A DNA stretch of 60,088 nucleotides, from positions 60,704 through 120,791 of the forward strand of contig JAAUYU010000020.1 of NCBI GenBank assembly GCA_014804965.1, written 5' to 3'. This stretch comes from Desulfovibrio sp. (GTDB lineage Bacteria > Desulfobacterota > Desulfovibrionia > Desulfovibrionales > Desulfovibrionaceae). Positions 17,137-25,121 of the stretch are shown here, one piece after another; position 1 is the first letter of the stretch; each line of letters begins with the position of its first letter. Made by a program: the position numbers and the translations under genes. The notes beneath the pieces are model-generated. The model made no database searches and was not told the origin of the DNA. It saw nothing but the letters and a program-made list of their open reading frames with translations.

Positions 17137-18120
17137 TCAGGCGTGCTGCGCCACCACATGCGCGTGGGCGGTGCCCGAAGGCGCGGGCCGCGCCTGAATG
17201 AGCTCGTACATCTTGTCGCTGATGGCCTGCAGGTCCGGCTTGGCGAACTGTGCGTCCGCGCCCACGCTCTCGCACTTGCGCGCGAGCGACGTGGAAATGA
17301 GCGAGGAGAACATGGCCACGGGCAGTTCCTTAAGAATGGCGTCCTCTTTAATGTAGCGGCAGAGGGTGAGGCCGTCGAGGTTGGGCATCTCGATGTCGGT
17401 GATGACGCCCTGCACGATGTCGGTGATGGGCACGCCCTTTTCCTCGGCTTCCTGCTTGAACTGCTGAAGCACCTTCCAGGCCTCCTCGCCGTCATTGGCC
17501 TGAGTGACCTCGAAGCGGCCCTCCTTTTTCAGGAGGTCGTTGACGAGATGGCGGATGCTCACCGAGTCGTCGGCGTGGATGATGTGGTACTTGCGCTCGA
17601 GCACGGAGTCCTCGCGCTCGTCCATGCGCACGGAAAGCGCGGGATTCATGGCCGCCACGATGGCCTCGGCGTCGAGCACAAAGACCACGCGGCCCTCGAG
17701 GCGCACCACGGCGGTGATGGAACCGCCGCTGATTTCCAGCAGAAGCGGCGTGGGCGCCTCCACCTGTTTCCAGCTGATGCGGTGGATGCGCGTCACCCCG
17801 GAAACGAGGAAGGCCGTGTGCGTCTTGTTGAACTCGGTGATGATGATGCGCGGGTCGTCGCTGACCACGCCGCCCTTGTTGAGGAACTTGCTGATGTCGA
17901 TGAGCGGCACGATGCGGCCGTCACGGAAGGGGAAGGCACCCAGCACCGAGGGATGGGGCATCTGCGGCATGGCCGTCACCGGCTGCGAGCGCGAAATCTC
18001 CACCACCTTGGAGACATTGATGCCGTAGTAGCCGCGATAACCGTCAGCCTCGTCGATATAGAACTCGACCAGCTCCAGCTCGTTGGTGCCGACTTCCAGC
18101 AGGATCTGCGTCTGCGACAT
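17137..18120 (-). CDS. cheV: Chemotaxis protein CheV (CheW plus receiver)
   Basis: 327 residues from MSQTQILLEVGTNELEL, preceded by GAGGAC. The N-terminal CheW-like domain (about 10-165, with YGINVSKVVEI and FPFRDGRIVPLIDI) links receptors to CheA. The C-terminal receiver (about 185-310) has HADDSVSIRHLV with the acidic pair, TDIEMPNLDG with the phospho-accepting Asp, and a C-terminal KPDL lysine. No other chemotaxis gene is in the window. A promoter is visible upstream. Confidence 0.95.
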   Translation of the reverse strand: MSQTQILLEVGTNELELVEFYIDEADGYRGYYGINVSKVVEISRSQPVTAMPQMPHPSVLGAFPFRDGRIVPLIDISKFLNKGGVVSDDPRIIITEFNKTHTAFLVSGVTRIHRISWKQVEAPTPLLLEISGGSITAVVRLEGRVVFVLDAEAIVAAMNPALSVRMDEREDSVLERKYHIIHADDSVSIRHLVNDLLKKEGRFEVTQANDGEEAWKVLQQFKQEAEEKGVPITDIVQGVITDIEMPNLDGLTLCRYIKEDAILKELPVAMFSSLISTSLARKCESVGADAQFAKPDLQAISDKMYELIQARPAPSGTAHAHVVAQHA

Positions 18121-18143
18121 GGGCCTGTCCTCGTTTTTTCTGG

Positions 18144-18172
18144 ACCATACCTGTTCAGCGGGCGTCCTGCAA
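18144..18172 (-). promoter_or_regulatory. Putative cheV promoter
   Basis: Minus strand TTGCAG (18172-18167) and TATGGT (18149-18144) with 17-nt spacing, ending 24 bp before the cheV ATG. No flagellar sigma28-type box was seen. Confidence 0.45.
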
Positions 18173-18351
18173 TGCCCGGAACGGCCCCGCTTACGCGGCC
18201 GCCCCGGGGGAAGGCAGAACCAGCCCCGCACGATTCATAGGCATCTATCGGAGGATGCGCCAAAAGGATTAGGCCCAAAGCGCGCCGCGCGCAAGAGGCT
18301 GTCCGGGGCGTCGGCGCCAGCGCTGGTATCCGCATTGGCTTTGTTACACTT
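18173..18351. other. Intergenic stretch between cheV promoter and repeat copy 1
   Basis: No gene, RNA or clear signal seen here beyond the flanking promoter and repeat. Confidence 0.5.
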
Positions 18352-18588
18352 TTGAGTTGGTGGTGCGCCTGTGCTGCATCTGTAATGCCGAAATTATCCG
18401 TCAAAAACAGCCTTTTTGCTGCTTGCTGCGTCAGAGAAAAATTTCCTTGGTCGAGTACCTGAGTACACTCCCTGCGGAAATTTTTATCTTCCTTGCAAGC
18501 AGCAAAAAATCTTATTTTTTAGGATTCTTCCGGCACGAGCACCCGTCTTCCGCTTCGCTCCAGACGGTTCTAAGGAAGATTCATCAAC
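18352..18588 (-). repeat. Nested-hairpin intergenic element, copy 1
   Basis: Full copy in minus orientation, ending 3 bp from the radical SAM stop codon. Outer arms of 14 bp, perfect (18413-18426 and 18495-18508, core GCTGCTTGC/GCAAGCAGC). Inner arms pair AAAAATTTCC with GGAAATTTTT around a near-palindrome GTACTCAGGTAC. A CCGTCT/AGACGG-type hairpin lies at the end facing the gene. Short peptides predicted in it are by-products of the repeat. See copies at 51990, 57848 and 58843. Confidence 0.85.
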
Positions 18589-18591
18589 TGC

Positions 18592-19974
18592 TCAGGATAA
18601 CCTATCCTCGGATTTCTCCTCCGGCATCTTCCACTCTCCCGGGAGCGGCGCAGTGATTTCCGCCCGGTCGCCCAGCCAGGGGTTGAAATAACCGTAACGG
18701 AGCCAGGGGCAGAGTGCGCGCAACCGCTTCATGAAGGCCGCAAGGCCCATGCCGGCCCCGCCCGCCGCGGCCGCGGCGTTCTCTGCCGCCTCGCCGCCCG
18801 TCATCAGCTCCCAGTACCATTCGGGGGCGATATTGAGGTTGCGCCACTCGATCATGCTCACGCCGTTTTCGCCCACAAGGCGCGCCAGAGCCGTGAGCTC
18901 GGCCTCGGTGTCGGTGATGCCGGGAAAAAAGAGCAGGTTGAGCGACACAAAGACGCCGTGCCGCCGCGCCGTGCGGATGGATTCCGCCACGTCGGAAAAA
19001 TCGTAGTCCGTGGGGCGGTAATAGCGGCGATAGAGTTCGGGCCGCGCGCTGTTGAGGCTCACGCGCATACTGGTGAGCCCGGCTTCGGCGAGCCGGGCCA
19101 CGGCCTCGGGCCGTGAAGCGTTGGTGTTGCAGTTGACCGTGCCGTGCCCGGTCCAGTCCGCGGGATCGGCCGCGCCGCGGAAAAGGCGCACGCTCTCCAC
19201 GAGCAGGTCCGGGTTCAGCAGCGGGTCGCCCTCGCAGCCCTGACCGAAGGAATAGATGGGCGTGGCCTGCTCGCGGCGCGCGTGCACGGCCATGACCTCG
19301 GCGATCTCCTCCGGCGTGGGCGTGAAGGCGAGGCGACATTGCGGCGTCACCTGAAGCGGTGAATCCGCGCCCTTGGCGGAGATGCAGCCCACGCAGCGGG
19401 CATTGCAGGCGCGCGAGCTCGGCAGCGGCGCCTCATAGCGGCCCAGGGCGAAATTGCGCGCCGCCGGGCAGGAATAGCGGCGCACACAATTTTCGATGAT
19501 ATGGCGGATGAGGCGATTTTTCGGATGCGCGCGCAGGAGCGCTGCCGCCTCGCGCTCGATGCGGCCGGGCCTGATATGGCGGAACTGCTGGCGCGGGTCG
19601 TCGTCCACCCTGCGGGCGCAGACCCAGAAGCGGCCTTTCGCAAAGCCCACGGCCCCGTAGGCGAAAAGCGGCAGCATGGGCGCGCCCTCCTCCGTCACAT
19701 AGGCCGGGTGCGCGGAAAGGGTGTGCGCGGGGGCGGCGAAGGCCGCCACGGCGAGGCCGTCCACGGCCTCCATGCGGCCGCTTTGCGGGTCAAGGCCCAC
19801 GGCGCGCCTGCCCGGCAGGAGGAAGAGCTCGCTCTCCTCCGGGAGCGGCATGAGCTCGTCCGTGCGCGGCAGGCCCCACTCCGCCCCGCGGCGGGAGACC
19901 ATGAGGAGGTCAGGGGCGTCCACGATGTTGCCCCGTTCATCGGCCATGACAAGACGCGGCGCAAGCCGGCCCAT
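18592..19974 (-). CDS. Radical SAM protein of unknown substrate
   Basis: 460 residues from MGRLAPRLVMADERG, chosen for the AAGGAGG just upstream. The N-terminal ~180 residues are a beta-rich domain I do not recognise. The 4Fe-4S motif CNARCVGC (C190, C194, C197) has the CxxxCxxC spacing, followed by GQGCEGDPLLNPDLL and NTNASRPEAVARLAEAGL, a typical SAM-binding barrel. There is no C-terminal twitch or SPASM cysteine cluster. It stands alone with its own promoter. Substrate and pathway are unknown. Confidence 0.85.
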   Translation of the reverse strand: MGRLAPRLVMADERGNIVDAPDLLMVSRRGAEWGLPRTDELMPLPEESELFLLPGRRAVGLDPQSGRMEAVDGLAVAAFAAPAHTLSAHPAYVTEEGAPMLPLFAYGAVGFAKGRFWVCARRVDDDPRQQFRHIRPGRIEREAAALLRAHPKNRLIRHIIENCVRRYSCPAARNFALGRYEAPLPSSRACNARCVGCISAKGADSPLQVTPQCRLAFTPTPEEIAEVMAVHARREQATPIYSFGQGCEGDPLLNPDLLVESVRLFRGAADPADWTGHGTVNCNTNASRPEAVARLAEAGLTSMRVSLNSARPELYRRYYRPTDYDFSDVAESIRTARRHGVFVSLNLLFFPGITDTEAELTALARLVGENGVSMIEWRNLNIAPEWYWELMTGGEAAENAAAAAGGAGMGLAAFMKRLRALCPWLRYGYFNPWLGDRAEITAPLPGEWKMPEEKSEDRLS

Positions 19975-19982
19975 AGTTCCTC

Positions 19983-20002
19983 CTTGCCCCTGCCGGGGCA
20001 AG
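19983..20002 (-). promoter_or_regulatory. Hairpin overlapping the radical SAM gene's ribosome site
   Basis: CTTGCCCC and GGGGCAAG form a perfect 8-bp stem with a four-base loop. On the mRNA the right arm ends in the AAG that begins the AAGGAGG Shine-Dalgarno, so folding would mask part of it. It follows immediately after the -10 box, near the predicted transcript start. Confidence 0.45.
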
Positions 20003-20004
20003 CG

Positions 20005-20033
20005 TATATAAGCGGAGCCACGTCCCGGCCCAA
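20005..20033 (-). promoter_or_regulatory. Promoter of the radical SAM gene
   Basis: Minus strand TTGGGC (20033-20028) and TATATA (20010-20005), spacer 17 nt. The predicted start falls in the hairpin at 19983-20002. Confidence 0.5.
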
Positions 20034-20057
20034 GGCCCTTGCAAGCGAGGTTCGTGT

Positions 20058-20474
20058 ATGTTCTCCGCCCTGCTTTTCATTTTCTTCTGTTTTTTCGGTA
20101 TTCTGGCGGCGCTTTTCTACCTGCTGAAGCGGCAGGAGCAGGCCTGGCAGCTTTTGCGCGACGAACACGCCCAGCTCCGCGTACTGGTGCGCGCCCTGGA
20201 ATCGCGTCTCGAATACCTGGCCGCCGTCTGCCTGGACCCGGAGCAGGCGCGCCGCGCCGAAGCCCGCGCCGCCAAGGACGGCGGGGACGAGAAGGCCGGA
20301 GCTTCCTCCGCGCCGCTTGCCGATGGCCCGGCCGGGGCCTCCGGCACGGACCCGCTTTTGCGCCTGAGCTTTGAGGAGCCGGAAACGCCCCGCGCCCCGG
20401 GCACCGGAGAGGCCGGGCATGACCCGGCGCTGGAGCTGCGCTTCGCCCCCGGCGAGGAGGAACCGCGCCGCTAA
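20058..20474 (+). CDS. Small membrane-anchored coiled-coil protein, unknown
   Basis: 138 residues. A single N-terminal TM helix (about 4-22, very Phe-rich) is followed by a charged helical stretch (about 23-65, RQEQAWQLLRDEHAQLRVLV) likely to form a coiled coil. The Ala/Gly/Pro-rich tail has two similar LxLxF motifs (LLRLSFEEPE and LELRFAPGEE). No family is recognised. It is divergent from the radical SAM gene and converges with the glycosyltransferase. Confidence 0.6.
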   Translation: MFSALLFIFFCFFGILAALFYLLKRQEQAWQLLRDEHAQLRVLVRALESRLEYLAAVCLDPEQARRAEARAAKDGGDEKAGASSAPLADGPAGASGTDPLLRLSFEEPETPRAPGTGEAGHDPALELRFAPGEEEPRR

Positions 20475-20501
20475 AGCAGCTTCAGGGCGTGTTCTCTTGC
20501 C

Positions 20502-21536
20502 TTACGCCCCTCCGGGCGCGCCGCCCTCCCTGCCGAACTGCCCGCGCGCGGCCGCCAGATACGCCTCCTTGAGCTCCACCTGCGGCACTTCCTGCGCCCA
20601 GAGCAGATAGGGCACGCTCAAAAAATCGCGGCGCACCGCCGCCGCCCGCTCCCGCCGGGCCTTGACCAGATCCTCCGCGCCCTGCATCCAGAGGTCGCAG
20701 AGCTTGTCCGTAAAGGCCTGAGCCCGGTGATGCACACGATGCTTCGCGTTCACCTCGGCGAGGGCCGTCTCGCCGATATAGCGCACAAGGTCGGGCCGCT
20801 CCAGCAAAAAGCGGATGCGGTAGAGCGCGTCCCCGGCGTCGTCCGGCGCATAGCCCACGAGGTGCTCTCCATCCACGAAGAGCTTCTCGAGGCCGTGCCC
20901 CACGCGCGGCGTCACGAGGCAGCCGCCGCAGCCCATGGCCTCGAATACCCGGAAATTCAAATCCCCGTGCTCGCACTGGTTGAGGAGCACGCGCCCACGC
21001 GGAAAAAGCTCGCGGTAATTCCCGCGCGTGATGTGCAGCCCGGGGAGGTGCTTCCCCACCTCGGCAAGAAAGGCCGCGCGCCGCGGCATGATCTCGGGAT
21101 TCACATTGCCCACGAAGAGGCAGTCCCATTCCTTGGCGAGCTCCGGCCGGGGGCGGTCCTGATCCCACGCGTAGGGGGGCGACCACCAGATGCGCTCCGG
21201 CGGGAGGTAAGGGCCGGCGAAGCGCTGCAGATGGTCCTCCAGCGAGACCAGGCAGGCGTCGAAAGCCTGCGCGTAGAGCGGCTCCCACGAGTGGATGTGC
21301 GAATCCACGGCGTAGAACACCGTGAGGCAGGGAAAATCCTCCACGCCGAGCACAAAGGGCGGCCGGCTCTTGTCCGCCACCACCACCACGTCGGGCACAA
21401 AGCCCGCCACGCGCACGAGGTCGTCCCAGCCGTAGACCCGGGGCTCCTCAAAATCGTGGAAGGCCACCTCCTGCCAGCCGCAATCCTTGAGCGAAGCGGA
21501 GAAAAACGGGTTGCCGATCCAGAGAAGTCGCTGCAT
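20502..21536 (-). CDS. CgeB-like glycosyltransferase
   Basis: 344 residues from MQRLLWIGNPFFSASL. The C-terminal half has the GT-B type block FEAMGCGGCLVTPRVGHGLEKLF with a preceding HGDLNFRVFE, as in the CgeB / glycosyl transferase 1_3 group. The N-terminal half has alternating beta strands and an acidic/aromatic acceptor region (AVDSHIHSW). It was started here rather than further upstream because a sigma70 promoter overlaps the earlier in-frame codons. It is probably involved in a surface or flagellar glycan. Confidence 0.75.
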   Translation of the reverse strand: MQRLLWIGNPFFSASLKDCGWQEVAFHDFEEPRVYGWDDLVRVAGFVPDVVVVADKSRPPFVLGVEDFPCLTVFYAVDSHIHSWEPLYAQAFDACLVSLEDHLQRFAGPYLPPERIWWSPPYAWDQDRPRPELAKEWDCLFVGNVNPEIMPRRAAFLAEVGKHLPGLHITRGNYRELFPRGRVLLNQCEHGDLNFRVFEAMGCGGCLVTPRVGHGLEKLFVDGEHLVGYAPDDAGDALYRIRFLLERPDLVRYIGETALAEVNAKHRVHHRAQAFTDKLCDLWMQGAEDLVKARRERAAAVRRDFLSVPYLLWAQEVPQVELKEAYLAAARGQFGREGGAPGGA

Positions 21537-21567
21537 GAGTCTGCGCCCCCGGCCCGCGCCGACGCGG

Positions 21568-21596
21568 TTGCCAATATGGACAAGATTGCATACTAT
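21568..21596 (+). promoter_or_regulatory. Promoter of the AsmA-like gene
   Basis: TTGCCA (21568-21573) and TACTAT (21591-21596) with 17-nt spacing, -35 matching five of six. It faces and overlaps the minus-strand promoter at 21601-21629. Confidence 0.55.
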
Positions 21597-21600
21597 TTTG

Positions 21601-21629
21601 AAGATACTGTTCATGATTGGCGGCGTCAA
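21601..21629 (-). promoter_or_regulatory. Promoter of the CgeB-like gene
   Basis: Minus strand TTGACG (21629-21624) and TATCTT (21606-21601) with 17-nt spacing. Its predicted start lies in the -10 box of the opposite promoter, so RNA polymerase cannot occupy both at once. Confidence 0.5.
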
Positions 21630-21678
21630 GGCATCATGTACGCAGCACAGGCCCCCCGCCGCATATCGCAGGAACGCC

Positions 21679-24600
21679 ATGCGTCGCCCCTTGCGCCTCT
21701 TTTTCCGCGTCCTGGTTGTGGCGCTCCTCGTGCTGGCCGCCCTCATGGGCGCGGCCTGGTGGTTCCTCCAGCGTGACCCCGGTGGCCTCGTCAACCGCTA
21801 CCTGGGCGAGGCGGCCCGCAAGCATGGCCTCGTCTTCAGCATGGGCGCGGTGGATGTGGGCCTTTTGCCCTCGCCCGCGCTTTCCGTGAGCAATGTGCGC
21901 GTGGAAGGCGACGGGCTAGCCCTTTCCGCGGCCTTCCTCAGCGTGCGCCCCGACCTCATTGCCCTTTTGCGCGGGCGTTTTTCCCCCTGGACCGTCACCC
22001 TCGTGCGCCCGCGCCTTGAGGCGCGTCTTGACGAGCCCCTGAGTCCCCCCGCCGAAGTGGCGAAGCGGCTGCGCGCGCTCCTGGACACGCCGCGCAAAGG
22101 CGCTGACGGGGCGCCGCTGGGTTTTCTGGAGGGGAGTTGCCGCCTTGAAATCACGCAGGGCGAGTGCCGCCTCACGGGTGCGGACGGAGCGAGCCTTGCC
22201 CTGCGCGGGCTCCAGTGCCGTCTCAGGGCCGCCCCGCCCGGCGACATGGAAGGCTCGCTCCAGTTTTCCAGCCTGCGCTATGCCACTGGGGACGCCACGC
22301 TCGCGAGCCTTGAGCGCTTCAGCCTCAGGGGCCGGAGCGACCTCGCCCGGCCGCTCGGGGCCACGCCGGACCTCAAGCTCGCGGCGACGCTCCATGCGCG
22401 GGACTGGCCGGGGGCCTTACGCCTCTCCCTGGGCTTCCAGGGGCAGCCCGGCGGCTGGAACGGCAGCTTCGCGCTTGCTTCCGACCTCGGGCTCGGCGGC
22501 CACACGGGCGAGATCGTGCCGTTCACTATGGACGGCACGGCGGCTATGCCCCACGGCGCCCGCGACATCCAGCTGCGCGCGGTCAACTTCGCCCTCGGGC
22601 CGGACAGCGGCCGCCTTGACGGCAATCTGCGCCTGCCGGAAGCCTCGCGCGGCCCGGAGCTCACCGGGCGCCTGCTGCTTCACCGCGCAAGCCTCACCCA
22701 GTGGCTCGGCTTTGCGCGCAATCTCGCCCCCGGCCTGCAACTGGCCCTCGACAACATCACCGAGGCGAGCGTCGATTTCCGCCTCGACGACAAGGGACTC
22801 GACGCGCAGCATATTTCGGCGGTATGCGCGGGCTCGCGCTTCACGGGGAGCGGCGGCGTGCCCTCCTGGGCCGCCCCGGAAGTGGTGCTCGACCTCAGGA
22901 GCCCGAGCGTGAATCTCGGCCTGGCCCTGCCCGAAGCCGTGGCGCGGCCGCCGGAGAACGCCTATTATCCGCATCCCACCCTGACGCCCATGCCGGGGGA
23001 GCCGCTCCAGCCGGGCGAGACGGGCATCAACTATGACATCCGCCTCGCCGCGGACACGGTGCGCTACGGCCCCGTGACCCTCACGGCGGCGAAAACGCGC
23101 ATCTATCCGGGAAAGCTGGACAAGAACGGCCTTGAGGATGTGCTCATCGACGCCGAGGCGGCCTTCTACGGCGGCACCTTCCGCGGCCAGTGCATCCTCG
23201 GCGGAAGCAAGGCCACGCCCTATGCCATCACGGCGCAGGCGCGGGGCATCAACGGCTCGCCGCTGGCGAAGGCCATGCCCGTGCTCCCCTTTGCGAGCGG
23301 CCGCTTCCGCGCCGATATTTCCGTACAGAGCCAGGGCCGGGCGCTGGATATGTTCCTTTCGCACCTGCGCGGCAAGCTCAGTGTGCGCGGCGAGCAGGGG
23401 GCGCTCGCCGGCGGCTTTGGCGGGGGCAGACTCGCCTTCAGCCGCATGGACGCGGACATGGCCCTGCGCTCCGGCGTGTGGCGCGGCTCGCGCCTCGGGC
23501 TTGACGGGGCGTGGAAGCTCAGGCTGGAAAACGCGGACATGGACGCCGGCGCGGATTTGGACGGCAGGCTCTGGTTCGGGGCCACCGACGCGGGCGCGGG
23601 CATGGAATTTCAAAAAGTCCCGGCCAGCGGCACCCTTCGCCTGGGGCCCGGCCTTTCGGGCCTGAGCCAGGGGCTGCGGGCAACGTGGCGCGCGGTGCTC
23701 GGCTGCCAGAGCGCGCGCAAGCGCGTGACGCTCGCGGGCCTCCATCTGGAGGCGCTGGCGGCGACCCTTGCCGGGGAGCTGACCATCGAGGGCGCGACGC
23801 CCTCGGTACAGGGCCGCATCGAGGCCAGGAGCCCGGACCTTGCCAAAAGCCTCCAGCGCCTCGGTGTGGCAAAGCCCCGCCTGCCGCAGGGGGTGCGCTC
23901 CCTTTCACTCACGGCCGAGCTTAGCGCCAGGCCCGAGACCGTCGCCCTGCGCAAGCTCAACGCGAAGGCCGGGCCGCTCGCCGCCACGGGCTCGCTCAGC
24001 CTGTCCCGGCGCGAGGGGCGCCCCTTCGTGGACTTCGCCCTCGCCTCGGAGGCCCTGGACTTGGAAAAGCTCACGGACACGGGGCCAGCCGCCAAAACGA
24101 AACCCAGGGGCGGCGTGTGGGAAGTGCCCTTCATGCGCGAGTTCGACGCCAAGGGGGAACTCAAGGTGCGCGACCTCTCGGGCTGGCGCTTCCACCTGAG
24201 GGACCTGTCCCTGCCGCTCTCGCTCGCCGCAGGGCGTCTCACCGTGGGGCCGGGCAAGGGGCGCCTCTACGGCGCGACCCTCCACACGCGGGGCACGGTG
24301 GATTTTCGTAAGGCCCTGGGCTTTGACACCAGCCTTTCCGTCACTGCCTTTGACCTTGCGGTGGCCGCGCGGGACCGCAAGCTCGAATCGGCGCTCGACG
24401 GGCAGGCCACGCTGTCGGCCACCTTGCGCGCCCGCGACCTCGGGCCGGGGCGGCTCCCGGCGGCGCTCAACGGCGAGTGGAGCTTCAGCGTGCGCAACGG
24501 CTCCTGGCAGGGGCGGACCAAGTCCGGCGAGCTCAAGGGGGAGCCCACGCGCTTCAGCGTGGCCTCGGCCTCGGGCACGCTGGTGAACGGCGTGGCGCAG

Positions 24601-24867
24601 AGCAAGGACCTGCGCATCCAGGGGCCCACGCTCACCACCACGGGCAGCGGCAGCCTCAACCTTGTGAACCGGACCATCGACTGCAACTTCACGGTCAACA
24701 TGAAGGGCATGCCGGAATTTCCCCTGCGCGTCTACGGCAACGTGGAAAAGCCCAAGACCTCCATCGGCGCGGGCAAGCTCATCCTCAACACTATCACCGG
24801 CATCACCTCGGGCTTTGTGGACATCCTCGGCGGCATCGTGGAGGGGGCGTGGAAGATATTCCGCTGA
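21679..24867 (+). CDS. AsmA-like inner-membrane-anchored protein
   Basis: 1062 residues from MRRPLRLFFRVLVV, with GCAGGA upstream. One N-terminal TM helix (about 6-27), then a long repetitive beta-rich periplasmic region. The C-terminus (LKGEPTRFSVASASGTLVNGV...GSGSLNLVNRTIDCNFTV...GNVEKPKTSIGAGKLI) is the AsmA C-terminal pattern. AsmA-like proteins are thought to bridge phospholipids between inner and outer membrane; tamB at 28826-32794 belongs to the same superfamily. The exact role is inferred. Confidence 0.88.
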   Translation: MRRPLRLFFRVLVVALLVLAALMGAAWWFLQRDPGGLVNRYLGEAARKHGLVFSMGAVDVGLLPSPALSVSNVRVEGDGLALSAAFLSVRPDLIALLRGRFSPWTVTLVRPRLEARLDEPLSPPAEVAKRLRALLDTPRKGADGAPLGFLEGSCRLEITQGECRLTGADGASLALRGLQCRLRAAPPGDMEGSLQFSSLRYATGDATLASLERFSLRGRSDLARPLGATPDLKLAATLHARDWPGALRLSLGFQGQPGGWNGSFALASDLGLGGHTGEIVPFTMDGTAAMPHGARDIQLRAVNFALGPDSGRLDGNLRLPEASRGPELTGRLLLHRASLTQWLGFARNLAPGLQLALDNITEASVDFRLDDKGLDAQHISAVCAGSRFTGSGGVPSWAAPEVVLDLRSPSVNLGLALPEAVARPPENAYYPHPTLTPMPGEPLQPGETGINYDIRLAADTVRYGPVTLTAAKTRIYPGKLDKNGLEDVLIDAEAAFYGGTFRGQCILGGSKATPYAITAQARGINGSPLAKAMPVLPFASGRFRADISVQSQGRALDMFLSHLRGKLSVRGEQGALAGGFGGGRLAFSRMDADMALRSGVWRGSRLGLDGAWKLRLENADMDAGADLDGRLWFGATDAGAGMEFQKVPASGTLRLGPGLSGLSQGLRATWRAVLGCQSARKRVTLAGLHLEALAATLAGELTIEGATPSVQGRIEARSPDLAKSLQRLGVAKPRLPQGVRSLSLTAELSARPETVALRKLNAKAGPLAATGSLSLSRREGRPFVDFALASEALDLEKLTDTGPAAKTKPRGGVWEVPFMREFDAKGELKVRDLSGWRFHLRDLSLPLSLAAGRLTVGPGKGRLYGATLHTRGTVDFRKALGFDTSLSVTAFDLAVAARDRKLESALDGQATLSATLRARDLGPGRLPAALNGEWSFSVRNGSWQGRTKSGELKGEPTRFSVASASGTLVNGVAQSKDLRIQGPTLTTTGSGSLNLVNRTIDCNFTVNMKGMPEFPLRVYGNVEKPKTSIGAGKLILNTITGITSGFVDILGGIVEGAWKIFR

Positions 24868-24886
24868 GATTGTGGCACCCGATGCG

Positions 24887-24948
24887 GTTGATACCTGTTC
24901 CTTGCCGGTGCCGGGAGAATCCGAAAAATACGTTTTTTGCTGACGCAG
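24887..24948 (+). repeat. Nested-hairpin element, internally deleted copy
   Basis: Lies 20 bp after the AsmA-like stop in the same orientation. Matches the left flank of copy 3 (GTTGATACCTGTTCCTTG), then jumps to the GTGCCGG.AGAATCC.AAAAATA.G.TTTTTTGC block, then to TGACGCAG. The CCGTCT hairpin and both nested stems are missing, as expected from deletion across inverted repeats. Confidence 0.7.
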
Positions 24949-25043
24949 ATAGCCTGCCACGCCACGCTCCTTGCCGGTGAAAAGAGCGGGGCTTCCCGCA
25001 GGGCGCGTCTGCTGTTCCAGCCAGCGAAATCCGCATTACAAAC

Positions 25044-25072
25044 TTTTATTTTTATAAAAAAACGCATAAAAT
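25044..25072 (+). promoter_or_regulatory. Weak candidate promoter of the channel gene
   Basis: An A/T-rich stretch with TAAAAT (25067-25072) as a good -10 and a poor -35 (TTTTAT) 17 nt upstream, about 50 bp before the gene. Confidence 0.3.
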
Positions 25073-25121
25073 CCTCATAACCGAGGAGCGGGGTTCGTCC
25101 ACCCGCCCATGGAGGAGGACA

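Noticed and set aside
18357-18691. Small proteins predicted inside the nested-hairpin element
   Set aside because: The same peptides appear in all copies on both strands and in several frames; the inverted arms explain the similarity, and there is no consistent ribosome site.
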